Positions 44,632 to 54,914 of a stretch of DNA of 58,238 bases are shown here, one piece after another. Source of the stretch: CAWACC01 sp964390695. GTDB taxonomy: Bacteria > Chlamydiota > Chlamydiia > Chlamydiales > Parachlamydiaceae. The stretch is taken from positions 1 through 58,238 of the forward strand of contig CAYMKI010000004.1 of NCBI GenBank assembly GCA_964390695.1, given 5' to 3'. A program made the translations under genes and the position numbers. Numbering within the stretch: position 1 is the first letter of the stretch; every line of letters starts with the position of its first letter. Below the pieces are notes generated by a model. That model was not told where the DNA came from and searched no databases. It was given only the letters and a program-made list of their open reading frames with translations.

Positions 44632-47600
44632 TCAACTCTGTGTGTATTGGGCAAAGATATTTGACAGAATGCTTTCGCTGTATTCCTTTTGTTTTTCCTC
44701 TGCTTTGTAGGGTAAGATATGCTCCAAGAAGAGCCTCTTCATGCGATGCGGTCCTTTTTCCCTAATCCAGGCAGAGAGAAGCAGGCTTTCATTTTTGGAG
44801 TAGATGCTCTCGCCGTTAAAAAATTTAGCCTGCACGAGTTTTCTTAGTACAGTATCATCCACAACCTCTTTTTTCCCACTAACAATATCCTCATTATTGC
44901 TTTGAAGGGTTTTTAGTGTCATATTATATAAAGTGGCTTCAACCTCGCGTGCCGCGAATTCTTCAGGAGTGATATGAGATAAATAGTTGAAGAAGAAGGC
45001 CGCATCACCTTGCGAAAGAAGCCGTACTTGCACTTCTCCAGTCTTTAAGTCTTTACATATGAGCACATTTTTCACCTCGAGCTGCCCATGCTTGAACGGT
45101 GTAGTATGGATAAAAGCCTCGTTAGATAGCTCTTTCTGTGTATCCTTGGAGGCATAGCCCACTATAGGTAAAAAATTATAGCTGGCTTCAATATCAAAGA
45201 CATCCGCAAATTCTCGCAACCCTTCTTTGCTGCCAAGCACATCGGATACAGATAAAAAAGGCGCGTTCATTTTTGCATTTGGCCCATCAAAACTTGCCAC
45301 TCTAGGGAATTCACTTATCTGTTTGCCTAATTCTGCTACGGTCATGATATGGTAAAAAGAACGCTGATAGGTCTTTAATGTGGAGTGAAAGTCCCAGCGA
45401 ATAGGCCCCCATATGTTTTTTATCTCTTGATCGCTTAATAACTCCTTATTGACCAATGCCATACGTTCCTGCTGGGATTGTTGCAAGCTCTGCTGCTCAA
45501 CCAATTGATTGGGAGCTTGAGCCGATGTAGAGGAAATTTGATCCGGCAAAACAGCATTTTCAATACATGCCCACAATTCCTTTCTCAAGGCCTCGGGTGT
45601 CAGACCTTTAGGACATAAAATTTCATCGGCCATAAACTCTTTCATTTTTTCGATAGCCTGTTCGATGACAGCTTTAAAGAAACGCTCTTTTACTGATGCA
45701 GGCTGGGTTTGAGACGTGGTTTCATCTTTTCTTGAACATCCCAAGTCTTCGTAAGGAGCATCTCTATTGGCATCTCCTATGAGTTTTTGAATCCTATGCG
45801 CTTTTTGTTTAATCACAGCGGGTGAAACTGCTGGATTCAGCTGCACAGCCAGTACATGCTGATGCACCACCTCTTTCAATTTTCCCAAAGCCGCCATCAC
45901 GAGCTGATCATTGAGCTCACGTTCTTGGTTGATTTCGACCACTCGTAGGATATCGGCTGTAGATACCTTATGTCCCGAAGGCTGATTGAGCTCTTTCACA
46001 ATGAAATCATGGCACTCTTTCGACAATATGAATTCGACACGTTTGCCCTGTGCAGCCTTTCTATCTCGCATATAACCTTGTTCCAAATCGCGCATTTTGG
46101 TGTTTTTACCTATCGAAAGCAGTGATTTGCCTGCTATCGGGAAATCTGTTCCCGTAGTGTGCCATTGATCATAGAAAATATAGAGATTTTTAGTATCTTG
46201 CCCCTCATAGCGAATGGGCTCATTCTTACCCTTTTCTAAAATACAGACCGCATTATCTTTGAAGAAAAGTATTCCCTTAATAGAGGGTGGTAATGTGGCC
46301 AATAGAGCTTTCGCTACCGTTTCGTTGTCGATGCCATTGAAAATGGCTCCAACATCTATAAAAGCATGATACTTGTCTTTCGCCTGGATCTGTGCGATGG
46401 CGCTGACGGTAGATTTAAAGTCTGCGGCGGAAACATCATGCACTGTCTGGCTATTCTTCCACATAATACCTTCGGTTTTTCCAGCGGAGTTAATATCACG
46501 CAAAGTCTCAATCCCTTGTGGAAATGTGTGATAATTCCAAGGAGTACCCGTGAAGCCTTGGGTTTCTTTGAATAATTGGAACAAGGCATAGGGCGTACTG
46601 GTCAATTTGCGCGTATGCATCCTTACCGCAGGAAATATATATTTTTTAGCAAAGCTATAGATATCCGGTGGATGTGCTTTATATAATTCTTCCAGTTTAG
46701 CTATATCGTTATCATTAGCCCTGAGAAATGGAATGTTGATAGAGTAGGATGTGCCTATTCCACATAGATCTAAAAAGGCTTTATAGCCTTGGGTATCTTG
46801 AAGCTGCCGGCTTGAATCCACCCGCAATTCGCTCATAGCTTGTTTTTGCATATCTTGAACGAGGCGTTTTAACAGCAAGGCATTTATCCCATCAGTTTTA
46901 AGTGTCTGCACAGTATAACCTAGCAAGGCATAAGGAAAACTGAATTCAGCCGTGGGGCTGGGGACACCGCTGGCGACATAGGGTACTGGTAAAATTTTCT
47001 GAGGATCGTTACTGTAGCCGTAATGTTCTCCACAGCGTCGTTCTAAGACTATCGGCAACAGCTCTTTAAATTCGTAATAGGCTATCGCTAACACATCTTT
47101 CTCATCCTCTCGAAGCTTAGCCACATATTCTATGCCTTTCTGGCCCTCTTTTAAATAATCCAGCACCCTAGTTTGATCAAGGTGAGGCATTTGCTGTGCG
47201 ATCACCTCTTCGACAAAAACCTCCATCATCTGAGGTTTCATAGCCTCATATTCAAGCTTGGTAAAGGGTTTAAGCTGTTTCAGATGGTTGTCGATGGCTC
47301 TATAAAGATCTGCGACGATGTTCGCATGCAGTGGATTTATAGGTTCCGGCAATCCCATTGAGTACACCACCTCAAAGCGGCAATTGAGGAGCAGATCGGC
47401 TTCATCGAGGGTGGCTTTGCCTTTGGTTTTTAACAAATTTAAAATTTCGCGCATCATCTCTATGCGTGAGGCAAGTATGGGTGCATCGTTGTCCAAAGTC
47501 AGGTAACTGTCCCAAAGTTCTGAAAAGGCTAACGAAAGGCTATGCAGGCTTTTATCGGTAGCAACAATAAAGTGGCGTTGTTTGATGACCCGCAAGCACT

Positions 47601-50600
47601 CATCGCGAATCCTCGTCAAAGCATCTAACGAGGTGTCGCTTTCCCTGGAGAAATTCAGAGCATGTGCGACTTGGGCAAAGTTTTGTCCGGATTTGATCTG
47701 CATGGCTTGCGCTACACTGGCATACTGCGAAGAGTGTACCACAATCAGCGACAGATGCTCCCCATCGGCTTTAGATAAAGCAATGATAGGTAGATATACT
47801 TTTGTTTTACCAGAGCCCATTACCTTCTCAACGATAATGTTGCTGTTTTCTCCGGGAGCAGGCTCCAGCATTCTTATAAGATCTTTGACTTGCCAGTCAT
47901 GTAAACCCACTTCTTCCATGACTTCAAAGACAAGCAATTCAGGATGTTCATGGGCTTTGTAAGGCGGTCTTCTGTTCAGCTCTTGCCAGCACTTTTCCGA
48001 ACAGCGGCTGTAGGCATCATTGTCGTTGGGATCTATTTCTTCTAGCTCTTTATAGGCATTAATAGCCCGACTTAACTGCTGCTGCTGAGCTTTGGCTTGA
48101 AGATAACGGAGGCTCATATCCAATAGCTGCTTTTCCCGCTTTGCCAACCTCGGATTTTTTCCCGACAGGCTGAAGTGGGATGCCCGAGCTGTAAAAATAA
48201 GAATATCTCTTATATTAACGGGTTGGCGCAAGTGTCCCATTTTTTCCACTTCGTAAAGCAAAATACTTTTATCATCATCGGATAGATCGTTTGCAAAGTC
48301 GAGCATCTCCAACTCGAGTCGGTCCACTTCTTTGCCCATCTGGGCATACTCCACCATCAATAGTGTCTTTGTAGTAAGTATGGGTTGATCTGTGCTGATG
48401 CGATGCCAAGGCACAGAAAGTTCAGCTTGGCTCCAATATTTCTCTATATGCTGCACTCGCTGCAGGGCGTCATAAGCCATATTCTTTGAAGCACCAGGGC
48501 CTGCAATAGCCTTATTGAGCTCGGCTACTTCTTTAGCTTCTAGTCTAAGTCCTCCGTTGGGTATGGGTTTGAAATGAGCTAGCTGCTTTTTTTTTAATAG
48601 ATCGGGACGCTCAGGAAGTTTCTTTGACCTGTCTGATGGCATTCTCTCTTGCCGCAAAGATATTATTTGAGCTTCCTGGGAACGCGCATAGGCACTGACC
48701 TTTCCTTTTATTTCTGGAGCTACTTTTTCTTTCGAAGCTCCCGCTGCCATTTTTTTTTCGATCTCTCTAGCGGCTTTCAACACCCTAGTAAAAACATCCA
48801 CTTTATTTTCGATAATCATGACGAGCAACTCTTCCGGTTCTGGGGGAAAGATATATGTAGCGTTCTCCGGATGCAGTCGACAATAGGCAGTACTGCGCAA
48901 TACTGTCAAAAGCTCCTTCTCCAAGCCCTTAGCCTCTAAAAATGCAGCGGAAAAAAACACATCCATGAAGGAATTCTCAGCATAGGCTCGTGCATACATG
49001 TCGTAAAATGCACTGTATAAATGAGACTTATGCAGCCTGGTGAGCATTTTATAGTCATTTAAATTGGCTTTAACTTCTCCACTTTGGCAAATCATCGTAC
49101 CTAATTCTCGCAGCATTTCACGTGAAACAAATATTTCATTGGAAGATTTTACAGCGTCTAGCTTTAAACCATGTGGAATGATAATTTTGCTCTTTACTTC
49201 ATCAGCAGCAAGGTCAGAAATCTGCATAAAAACATTCATTAGCTCTGTATTATATCCCAACTCTCTACCCATCAGTTTTTTCTGCATCTTTTGCTCGGCA
49301 CTCATCAAATGCAAGATAGCTTGGCATAGATAGCTAGCAGCTTTTTTCTCTTCTTCGACCTGCAACTTTAGGTGAGGGACAACCCCCTCTTGGTTTTTAT
49401 AGCTTATATACGCTTCACCTAGACCCCTCAGGGTTTGTTTAAGACGCTCTAATTTTTGTATATCATTATCGAGATCCAGCTTTTGGGGATCCGAAAGCAA
49501 AGCAAGCGCTGTACAGGCTACCGCACCGGCATGGGGAGAGCGGTCATGCATTTCTGATACCAGCAAGACGATTTCATACAATAGATTTTCTTCCTCTTTA
49601 GTATAAGGAAGCACGAGTGAATGAGAGGCTCGAATCAAAGCTTGGGCTTGGTCGTATTGTTTTTGTGCCAAGAACAAGGCTGCCAGATAAAGTTGCTGCA
49701 TCTTCTGAACGGCTATTGGCCTGCCTAGTTTGTCCAAATCGTAAGCTAGGTTTTGTATCTTTTTATCCTTGTCCAAAGAGAACAAATTGAAATTCCTTTC
49801 CAAGCTACCACTACGGGCGCTTACGATTTTACCTATAGGCACTACCAATTTCCGCTTTCCTTCTTTACTTTCCAGCAAGATAGCCCCTTTCACCGGTTTC
49901 ATACCAAAAAAGCGTTGAAGGGGTGCAACATAGAATCCTGGATACTCACGGCTATGTGCTTGCCACCCCCCCCCTTCTAATTTCATCTCAAATGATAACC
50001 CCCTAGAAACAAGTTCGAGCTCTCGTAATTTTCCTTCTAAATCTTGCCAAAGCATCCCCTCTCCAAATAAAGTGGACAAGTGGGGATTCTTTTCACGATT
50101 AACGGTGACAAGGTGCCAGGGCGCATCAGGGACATCCAACTTCTGGCATTCACGAACCTCTATTTTTCGGGGTATCGGTTTGTTTTTTTGTCTAAAAAAG
50201 TTCTCCATTTTATCCGTTAATTTGACATTGACAGAGCAAAACCTATGTGTCGTTTGCCCGCGGGAATCTTTGACCAAAATTTCAGGATTTTCAGTATTTT
50301 CAGAGGGCACCCACAGAATGGAATTTTTTAATAGGTTACGTAGATCTTGAGAGGGAATGTTCAATATTCCCTCATCGATATGTTGGTACCACTGCCCATT
50401 ATCCTGTTTCTGTAAAATAATTTTATTTTGCACATCTATCCTATGTAATCGTTCATGCTCGTCGTTGAATTCCCATACATTTCCCTCAACGATTTTGTAG
50501 TTATAATTTTCTTGCGCAAACACTCTTTTAAATCCTGGTATGGTGTCTGCAAAATTAACTTGCAGTAAAACATTATGAACGGAAACTGATACATTTTTTA

Positions 50601-53600
50601 CATGGATAGCAAACTGGCCATCTTGGCTTACGCACAAGGGGTAGTGCGATATGCAATCCCAAGACTGCTTCAGCACCATAGGATATACCGTGGCAAAGAA
50701 GTCATGGCAGATGGCGGATCCCGCAGGTCCTTTCAACATATCTTCAAGTGCCTTAGTCCATCTCCACTGCACGCGCTCTATCTGGTCTTTGAGATTTTCG
50801 GTTGTTTTGTACTTTGTAAGCTTGTGGTTTTTTATATGATAAAGACTTCTGAGAAGCAAAACAGCGTCGCCACTACCAAATTCAACAGGGGGATGAGTTT
50901 CATAGCTGGCCGCTATCTGCTGATAAATCAAATAGCTTTCATCGCTTCCATCTATAGTCCGCAGTAATAATTCGGAGCATTTATTTCTTACATCGTCAAA
51001 AATTTTAATTTTATCATTCAAAGATTCAAAATTTCTGGCTAGTTCTATAAAGAAAACCGCTGCAGGAACATCGTCGCGCTCTATAAAATGCTTCCACCCT
51101 TGCGATACAAATTGCTGCAACACTTTGTAAAAATGTGGATTCGTATCTAAAACGATTTCTAAGGATAAGGCATTAAACAGTAAATAACGGCAAAGCATCC
51201 GCCATTCGTGATCCACCAGCTTGTCCAGATGAGTGGAAAAATAGGATACAGCATTAATCACCTGCTGTTCTTGTCCAAATTGCCCTTCATTCCCATGGTA
51301 CGAAACAATCAGCTTCAACTCTCTTTGCCAATCCTCTAAAGGCTTTAACATCACGTTTTGTTCTTGTATTTCCAACCACTCCATTTCCACTGTCATGCAC
51401 TCTTTGAAAGCTTTGAAAGCTTCCTCTGAGGAAAAATCCCGAAATTTGTTGTTGTGTTTGTCATACTTCCCAAGCAAACAAATGCTCAATTGATCTTTGT
51501 AATACCCCTCTTGGTTTTTTTGTAGGTGAATATTCCATGAAGCCCGCAACTCCGGAATTTCCCTATAAAAGCTTAGGTTTTTTATTAGATTGATACGCCT
51601 CCATGCGCAAAAAGCCGAAGGTAAAACTTTGCCGTGCAAGTCTGCTAAGGCAAAGGCAACTTGCCAGTCACGTTCTGTATCGAGATAATCCACGTCACTA
51701 TAATGGCTTGTTGTATCCACATTTGGCAGCAAAGGCTTTAATTTATCTTTTAGATCCGGAGTTTTTGCCAAAAAGGCATCTATAAACTGTAATTCTCGAG
51801 AGGTTGATCCCCAAGGCAATTTATAATTGAGTTTGCATGAGGGTATTACACTCGTATTGGAGTATAATATAGATATATGATCTCCAGTCGGGCCTATTTT
51901 CATTAACTGCAGTTTTTTTAATAGAGCTCTGTCATTTTTATCCCACAAGGCTTCATCTTTCACGTCTATTGAATAAAGCAAGGACTCATCGTTTTGTTTT
52001 CTAAGAACATCAAGGTCTGTTTTTGAGGTATCATGAGGGGGTTGATTGGGTTTATCTGCAAATAATGCTTTTAATTCAGGACTTCTGACTGCCAGCCTAT
52101 GGCTGACAGCATGCATATATCTTGCATAAATCTCATACTCTCGGCTGTTACTCGGCAACAACCGAAAAGCATCCAATAGATATTCGGCAAGATCTGCTAA
52201 CTTCACCATTACAGCAGCTATCTGGTCTTCAGGGATCAAATCCCATATTTTCTCATGTCCTTCTTTACCCTGTAGGCGGAAGAATGTCTCCAAAATACGT
52301 ATACGCTCGGTGCTATTCTTGTCTATCGCAGCCAAACGGCTCATATGCTGAACAAGATCGGACAAACCCTTATCCATCAAGGCTGCATTTTCCAACCATT
52401 CAAAAGTCACCCCTCGAACAACGGTGTCTTTGGATGGGCTTTGCAATTCTGCTTCAGCAGTTGCATTTGACAGCTTTCCTCGCACTGTTATCTGTTGAGG
52501 CGCCAGGGCTTCATAATGCGCAATAGTCAAGACTTCTTCAGTTTGTTCTTTATGATCCTGCTGCCTTGTAACCGAGACCACATAATCTTTAACAGCCCTT
52601 AAGGTGGCATGGATTTCTTGCAATCGATCCTGTGATATCCCGCCTTGGTGGTAAGCTTCCAGTGCAATTCTTGCACACTCTGATAGAGCATGTGTCAGCA
52701 TTTGAGTCGATAACTGAGCTGTTCGATTTAGAATTTCTTGTTGTTTTTTTTCACTATCTGTTGAACCTACAATTTTAGAAATCATAAGTTCATGTTTTAT
52801 CTCGGCTTGAGCCTTCACACTTATGGGTGTATTAAAAAAAACACATAGACACTCTATAGCGATATCACTGAGTAATTTATGATAATCTTTAAGTGCAAGG
52901 TGGGTATGCATGACTGCGACTAATGATGCCCAAGTGCATACGCCGCTAAACTGAGGAGGCATAAAATCCTTTCTCTCTCCACGCGTAGAGACCACAGTTC
53001 CTCCTAAACCCTTGATGATCAACCCATAAATATCGCGGGCACCATAATCGGTGTCTTTTCCAGACAACGGATGTACACAGACTTGTTGAATTTCAAGCAA
53101 CGCCTGTGTAAAGTCTTTATCTAAGAGCTTTTGCTCATCAATATTGATAATGTCAAGGAAAGGCTGATACAATGTGTCCGCATGCTCTTTGATTTTGGAA
53201 TGATAAGTTTCTATTCCAGCCCCAAGATTGTAAATGACTAGCCTTAAGGTCCCATTTTCCAGCCGTTCTATTCCCATCTCCATGGCATGACCGCCAATTT
53301 TGTGACACCAACCTATGGGCACTAGTGTTTTCTCCCCGTTCTTTAGAGATTGCACTTTTGTCCTTAACGCTTGATGGAAATTCTCCAAAATGGATAAAAA
53401 ATTACTTTTGTAATCATGAAAAGTATAAAATCGCTGGTCTTTTTGTATAGCCATAAATGCATCGGCATCCTTAATCATATGCAGTAGTTCCAGAAATCCA
53501 TCCATATTCTGGTACTGGGATTTGTGCTTCTCTAGAAAATTTTTCAGAAATGACAACATACTAGCTTGATTATTGCCTTCTAAAGCCGACGAACCTTTAA

Positions 53601-54264
53601 TCAAACTCTCTAATAGCACATGCGCAAACGTCCTGTTATCGATTACATCTCCTTTATATTCATCGAGTAACGTATTGATTTGAACATGATGCTTTGAAGT
53701 GGGCAATTCATTTTTTATGACATTTTCTAATGCGTCAAAATGCGTAGTCCATTCAGGCACAACCACTTGCTTGAATTGATCCAAGGTGTTTCTCACCCCT
53801 TCCACAAAATTTTTCAGTTCTTTTTTCTCATCTGCGGTACATGAACTATCGTTAGCAGATACATGACTATTTAAGAGGGTTAAATACAGCTGCATATCTT
53901 GCAGCTGTCGGCACTGTTGCTGAGGAGTATGGAATGTCTGCGAGGCAATTTCGAAAAGCCGATCGCGAATATCTTCATCCAAGCTTAAAGCTTTACGAAG
54001 AATTTGCACGGAGTCGTCTATGGATTTTAAGGTTATAACTTTATTTTTGACTTGACCGTAGGGTTGTAGTTTTTCAGCTACAGCGACCAATTGTTTCAAA
54101 CGAGGAGTAATGTTGTCATCAATAGACTTTCTTTCCCCACTACCCATTGAATGAGGCTTAACCTCAAGGGAACTGGGTTCTTTTTCGGAAAATGTGTCCG
54201 TCGCCTCCTGACCCATGGGTAATTTAGTATCATCAAAGTTGAATTTACCATTGTTGATATTCAT
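44632..54264 (-). CDS. Giant 3210-residue protein: cysteine-peptidase-like region plus SF2-like core
   Basis: Residues numbered from ATG 54264 (an upstream TTG is less likely). N-terminal region: His326 (KIGGHAMEM), Asn346 (VIYNLGAG), Gln438 and Cys443 (PPQFSGVCTWASL), the order of CE-clan cysteine peptidases, preceded by LKNGEK; it matches the 891-residue protein. C-terminal third: helicase-like motifs in order, Walker A MGSGKT (2149-2154), DEAD (2287-2290), TGTPWN (2572-2577), YDQWHTTGTDF (2698-2708) and QGYMRDR (2729-2735). These closely follow the DUF3638/DUF3645 pattern of very large eukaryotic proteins. The middle ~1500 residues are unassigned and partly coiled coil. No signal peptide or membrane helix is seen. 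An ATP-dependent effector acting on host substrates is conceivable. Confidence 0.8.
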   Translation of the reverse strand: MNINNGKFNFDDTKLPMGQEATDTFSEKEPSSLEVKPHSMGSGERKSIDDNITPRLKQLVAVAEKLQPYGQVKNKVITLKSIDDSVQILRKALSLDEDIRDRLFEIASQTFHTPQQQCRQLQDMQLYLTLLNSHVSANDSSCTADEKKELKNFVEGVRNTLDQFKQVVVPEWTTHFDALENVIKNELPTSKHHVQINTLLDEYKGDVIDNRTFAHVLLESLIKGSSALEGNNQASMLSFLKNFLEKHKSQYQNMDGFLELLHMIKDADAFMAIQKDQRFYTFHDYKSNFLSILENFHQALRTKVQSLKNGEKTLVPIGWCHKIGGHAMEMGIERLENGTLRLVIYNLGAGIETYHSKIKEHADTLYQPFLDIINIDEQKLLDKDFTQALLEIQQVCVHPLSGKDTDYGARDIYGLIIKGLGGTVVSTRGERKDFMPPQFSGVCTWASLVAVMHTHLALKDYHKLLSDIAIECLCVFFNTPISVKAQAEIKHELMISKIVGSTDSEKKQQEILNRTAQLSTQMLTHALSECARIALEAYHQGGISQDRLQEIHATLRAVKDYVVSVTRQQDHKEQTEEVLTIAHYEALAPQQITVRGKLSNATAEAELQSPSKDTVVRGVTFEWLENAALMDKGLSDLVQHMSRLAAIDKNSTERIRILETFFRLQGKEGHEKIWDLIPEDQIAAVMVKLADLAEYLLDAFRLLPSNSREYEIYARYMHAVSHRLAVRSPELKALFADKPNQPPHDTSKTDLDVLRKQNDESLLYSIDVKDEALWDKNDRALLKKLQLMKIGPTGDHISILYSNTSVIPSCKLNYKLPWGSTSRELQFIDAFLAKTPDLKDKLKPLLPNVDTTSHYSDVDYLDTERDWQVAFALADLHGKVLPSAFCAWRRINLIKNLSFYREIPELRASWNIHLQKNQEGYYKDQLSICLLGKYDKHNNKFRDFSSEEAFKAFKECMTVEMEWLEIQEQNVMLKPLEDWQRELKLIVSYHGNEGQFGQEQQVINAVSYFSTHLDKLVDHEWRMLCRYLLFNALSLEIVLDTNPHFYKVLQQFVSQGWKHFIERDDVPAAVFFIELARNFESLNDKIKIFDDVRNKCSELLLRTIDGSDESYLIYQQIAASYETHPPVEFGSGDAVLLLRSLYHIKNHKLTKYKTTENLKDQIERVQWRWTKALEDMLKGPAGSAICHDFFATVYPMVLKQSWDCISHYPLCVSQDGQFAIHVKNVSVSVHNVLLQVNFADTIPGFKRVFAQENYNYKIVEGNVWEFNDEHERLHRIDVQNKIILQKQDNGQWYQHIDEGILNIPSQDLRNLLKNSILWVPSENTENPEILVKDSRGQTTHRFCSVNVKLTDKMENFFRQKNKPIPRKIEVRECQKLDVPDAPWHLVTVNREKNPHLSTLFGEGMLWQDLEGKLRELELVSRGLSFEMKLEGGGWQAHSREYPGFYVAPLQRFFGMKPVKGAILLESKEGKRKLVVPIGKIVSARSGSLERNFNLFSLDKDKKIQNLAYDLDKLGRPIAVQKMQQLYLAALFLAQKQYDQAQALIRASHSLVLPYTKEEENLLYEIVLLVSEMHDRSPHAGAVACTALALLSDPQKLDLDNDIQKLERLKQTLRGLGEAYISYKNQEGVVPHLKLQVEEEKKAASYLCQAILHLMSAEQKMQKKLMGRELGYNTELMNVFMQISDLAADEVKSKIIIPHGLKLDAVKSSNEIFVSREMLRELGTMICQSGEVKANLNDYKMLTRLHKSHLYSAFYDMYARAYAENSFMDVFFSAAFLEAKGLEKELLTVLRSTAYCRLHPENATYIFPPEPEELLVMIIENKVDVFTRVLKAAREIEKKMAAGASKEKVAPEIKGKVSAYARSQEAQIISLRQERMPSDRSKKLPERPDLLKKKQLAHFKPIPNGGLRLEAKEVAELNKAIAGPGASKNMAYDALQRVQHIEKYWSQAELSVPWHRISTDQPILTTKTLLMVEYAQMGKEVDRLELEMLDFANDLSDDDKSILLYEVEKMGHLRQPVNIRDILIFTARASHFSLSGKNPRLAKREKQLLDMSLRYLQAKAQQQQLSRAINAYKELEEIDPNDNDAYSRCSEKCWQELNRRPPYKAHEHPELLVFEVMEEVGLHDWQVKDLIRMLEPAPGENSNIIVEKVMGSGKTKVYLPIIALSKADGEHLSLIVVHSSQYASVAQAMQIKSGQNFAQVAHALNFSRESDTSLDALTRIRDECLRVIKQRHFIVATDKSLHSLSLAFSELWDSYLTLDNDAPILASRIEMMREILNLLKTKGKATLDEADLLLNCRFEVVYSMGLPEPINPLHANIVADLYRAIDNHLKQLKPFTKLEYEAMKPQMMEVFVEEVIAQQMPHLDQTRVLDYLKEGQKGIEYVAKLREDEKDVLAIAYYEFKELLPIVLERRCGEHYGYSNDPQKILPVPYVASGVPSPTAEFSFPYALLGYTVQTLKTDGINALLLKRLVQDMQKQAMSELRVDSSRQLQDTQGYKAFLDLCGIGTSYSINIPFLRANDNDIAKLEELYKAHPPDIYSFAKKYIFPAVRMHTRKLTSTPYALFQLFKETQGFTGTPWNYHTFPQGIETLRDINSAGKTEGIMWKNSQTVHDVSAADFKSTVSAIAQIQAKDKYHAFIDVGAIFNGIDNETVAKALLATLPPSIKGILFFKDNAVCILEKGKNEPIRYEGQDTKNLYIFYDQWHTTGTDFPIAGKSLLSIGKNTKMRDLEQGYMRDRKAAQGKRVEFILSKECHDFIVKELNQPSGHKVSTADILRVVEINQERELNDQLVMAALGKLKEVVHQHVLAVQLNPAVSPAVIKQKAHRIQKLIGDANRDAPYEDLGCSRKDETTSQTQPASVKERFFKAVIEQAIEKMKEFMADEILCPKGLTPEALRKELWACIENAVLPDQISSTSAQAPNQLVEQQSLQQSQQERMALVNKELLSDQEIKNIWGPIRWDFHSTLKTYQRSFYHIMTVAELGKQISEFPRVASFDGPNAKMNAPFLSVSDVLGSKEGLREFADVFDIEASYNFLPIVGYASKDTQKELSNEAFIHTTPFKHGQLEVKNVLICKDLKTGEVQVRLLSQGDAAFFFNYLSHITPEEFAAREVEATLYNMTLKTLQSNNEDIVSGKKEVVDDTVLRKLVQAKFFNGESIYSKNESLLLSAWIREKGPHRMKRLFLEHILPYKAEEKQKEYSESILSNIFAQYTQS

Positions 54265-54311
54265 AATCACCGCCTTATTCAATAGTAAATTAAAAAAAAC
54301 ACATATACTTT

Positions 54312-54339
54312 ATTATACAATAAAATCAATTAACACTAA
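54312..54339 (-). promoter_or_regulatory. Likely promoter of the 3210-residue giant gene
   Basis: On the minus strand TTAGTG (54339-54334) and a consensus TATAAT (54317-54312) are 16 bp apart, about 48 bases before the ATG. The -10 context (TATAATAAAGT) is identical to that of the 1304-residue gene promoter at 14924-14934. Confidence 0.45.
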
Positions 54340-54537
54340 CATAAAATAGGTAATGTTTATCCAACATGTAACGAACATGCTTGTATATCAACAGTTTGAC
54401 AGTTAGTTTATAAATATAATCAGTTGAATTTGATGCAATATTATAGATATCGATCTTTTAGCCATTTCTTTCTGTCTTGTACTCATTTACGTGATGAACC
54501 TTAGTTATCGTTAATTGCCAAGGTCCCTATTTGCCAA

Positions 54538-54567
54538 GTGACAAAAAATCTCGAAATCACCTATAAT
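54538..54567 (+). promoter_or_regulatory. Promoter of the gatCAB operon
   Basis: GTGACA (54538-54543) and TATAAT (54562-54567) are 18 bp apart, 30 bases before the gatC ATG; AAGGA lies six bases before it. The rest of the divergent region (54340-54537) shows nothing I can identify. Confidence 0.55.
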
Positions 54568-54596
54568 TCACTCATAAAATTTCAAAAGGAAAAGCC

Positions 54597-54896
54597 ATGG
54601 CTAATTTGGATAAAAAAACCATCAAAACGTTGACGCAGCTCAGCCGCATTGACTGTTCTGAAAACGAACAAGACAAGCTGCTCGAAGATCTTAAAAAAAT
54701 TCTGCATTACGTCGAACAGCTCGATGAAATCGACACCACACATGTTCCTCCGTGCAACCATGTCTTAGAGGATATGGCGAATGTCATGCGCGATGACATC
54801 GTAGGAGATGTTATGCCGCGCGAAGTCTTTCTTGCAAACGCTCCTTCACATATCGGTGGAATGATACGCGTACCTCCAGTCATTAAACAACAATAA
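54597..54896 (+). CDS. gatC: Asp-tRNA(Asn)/Glu-tRNA(Gln) amidotransferase subunit C
   Basis: A 99-residue subunit that stabilises GatA and links it to GatB. The sequence shows the N-terminal helices (TIKTLTQLSRIDCSENEQDK), the ILHYVEQLDEIDT segment and the conserved PREVFLANAPSH with a C-terminal RVPPVI, as in the family. First gene of gatC-gatA-gatB; gatA begins 18 bases later. Confidence 0.95.
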   Translation: MANLDKKTIKTLTQLSRIDCSENEQDKLLEDLKKILHYVEQLDEIDTTHVPPCNHVLEDMANVMRDDIVGDVMPREVFLANAPSHIGGMIRVPPVIKQQ

Positions 54897-54914
54897 AGAA
54901 GCATAAGGTTAAAC

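Noticed and set aside
47582..47962. 126-codon plus-strand frame inside the giant gene (and similar ones at 5182-5541 and 3154-3498)
   Set aside because: Antisense shadows of long genes whose protein motifs are clear on the other strand.
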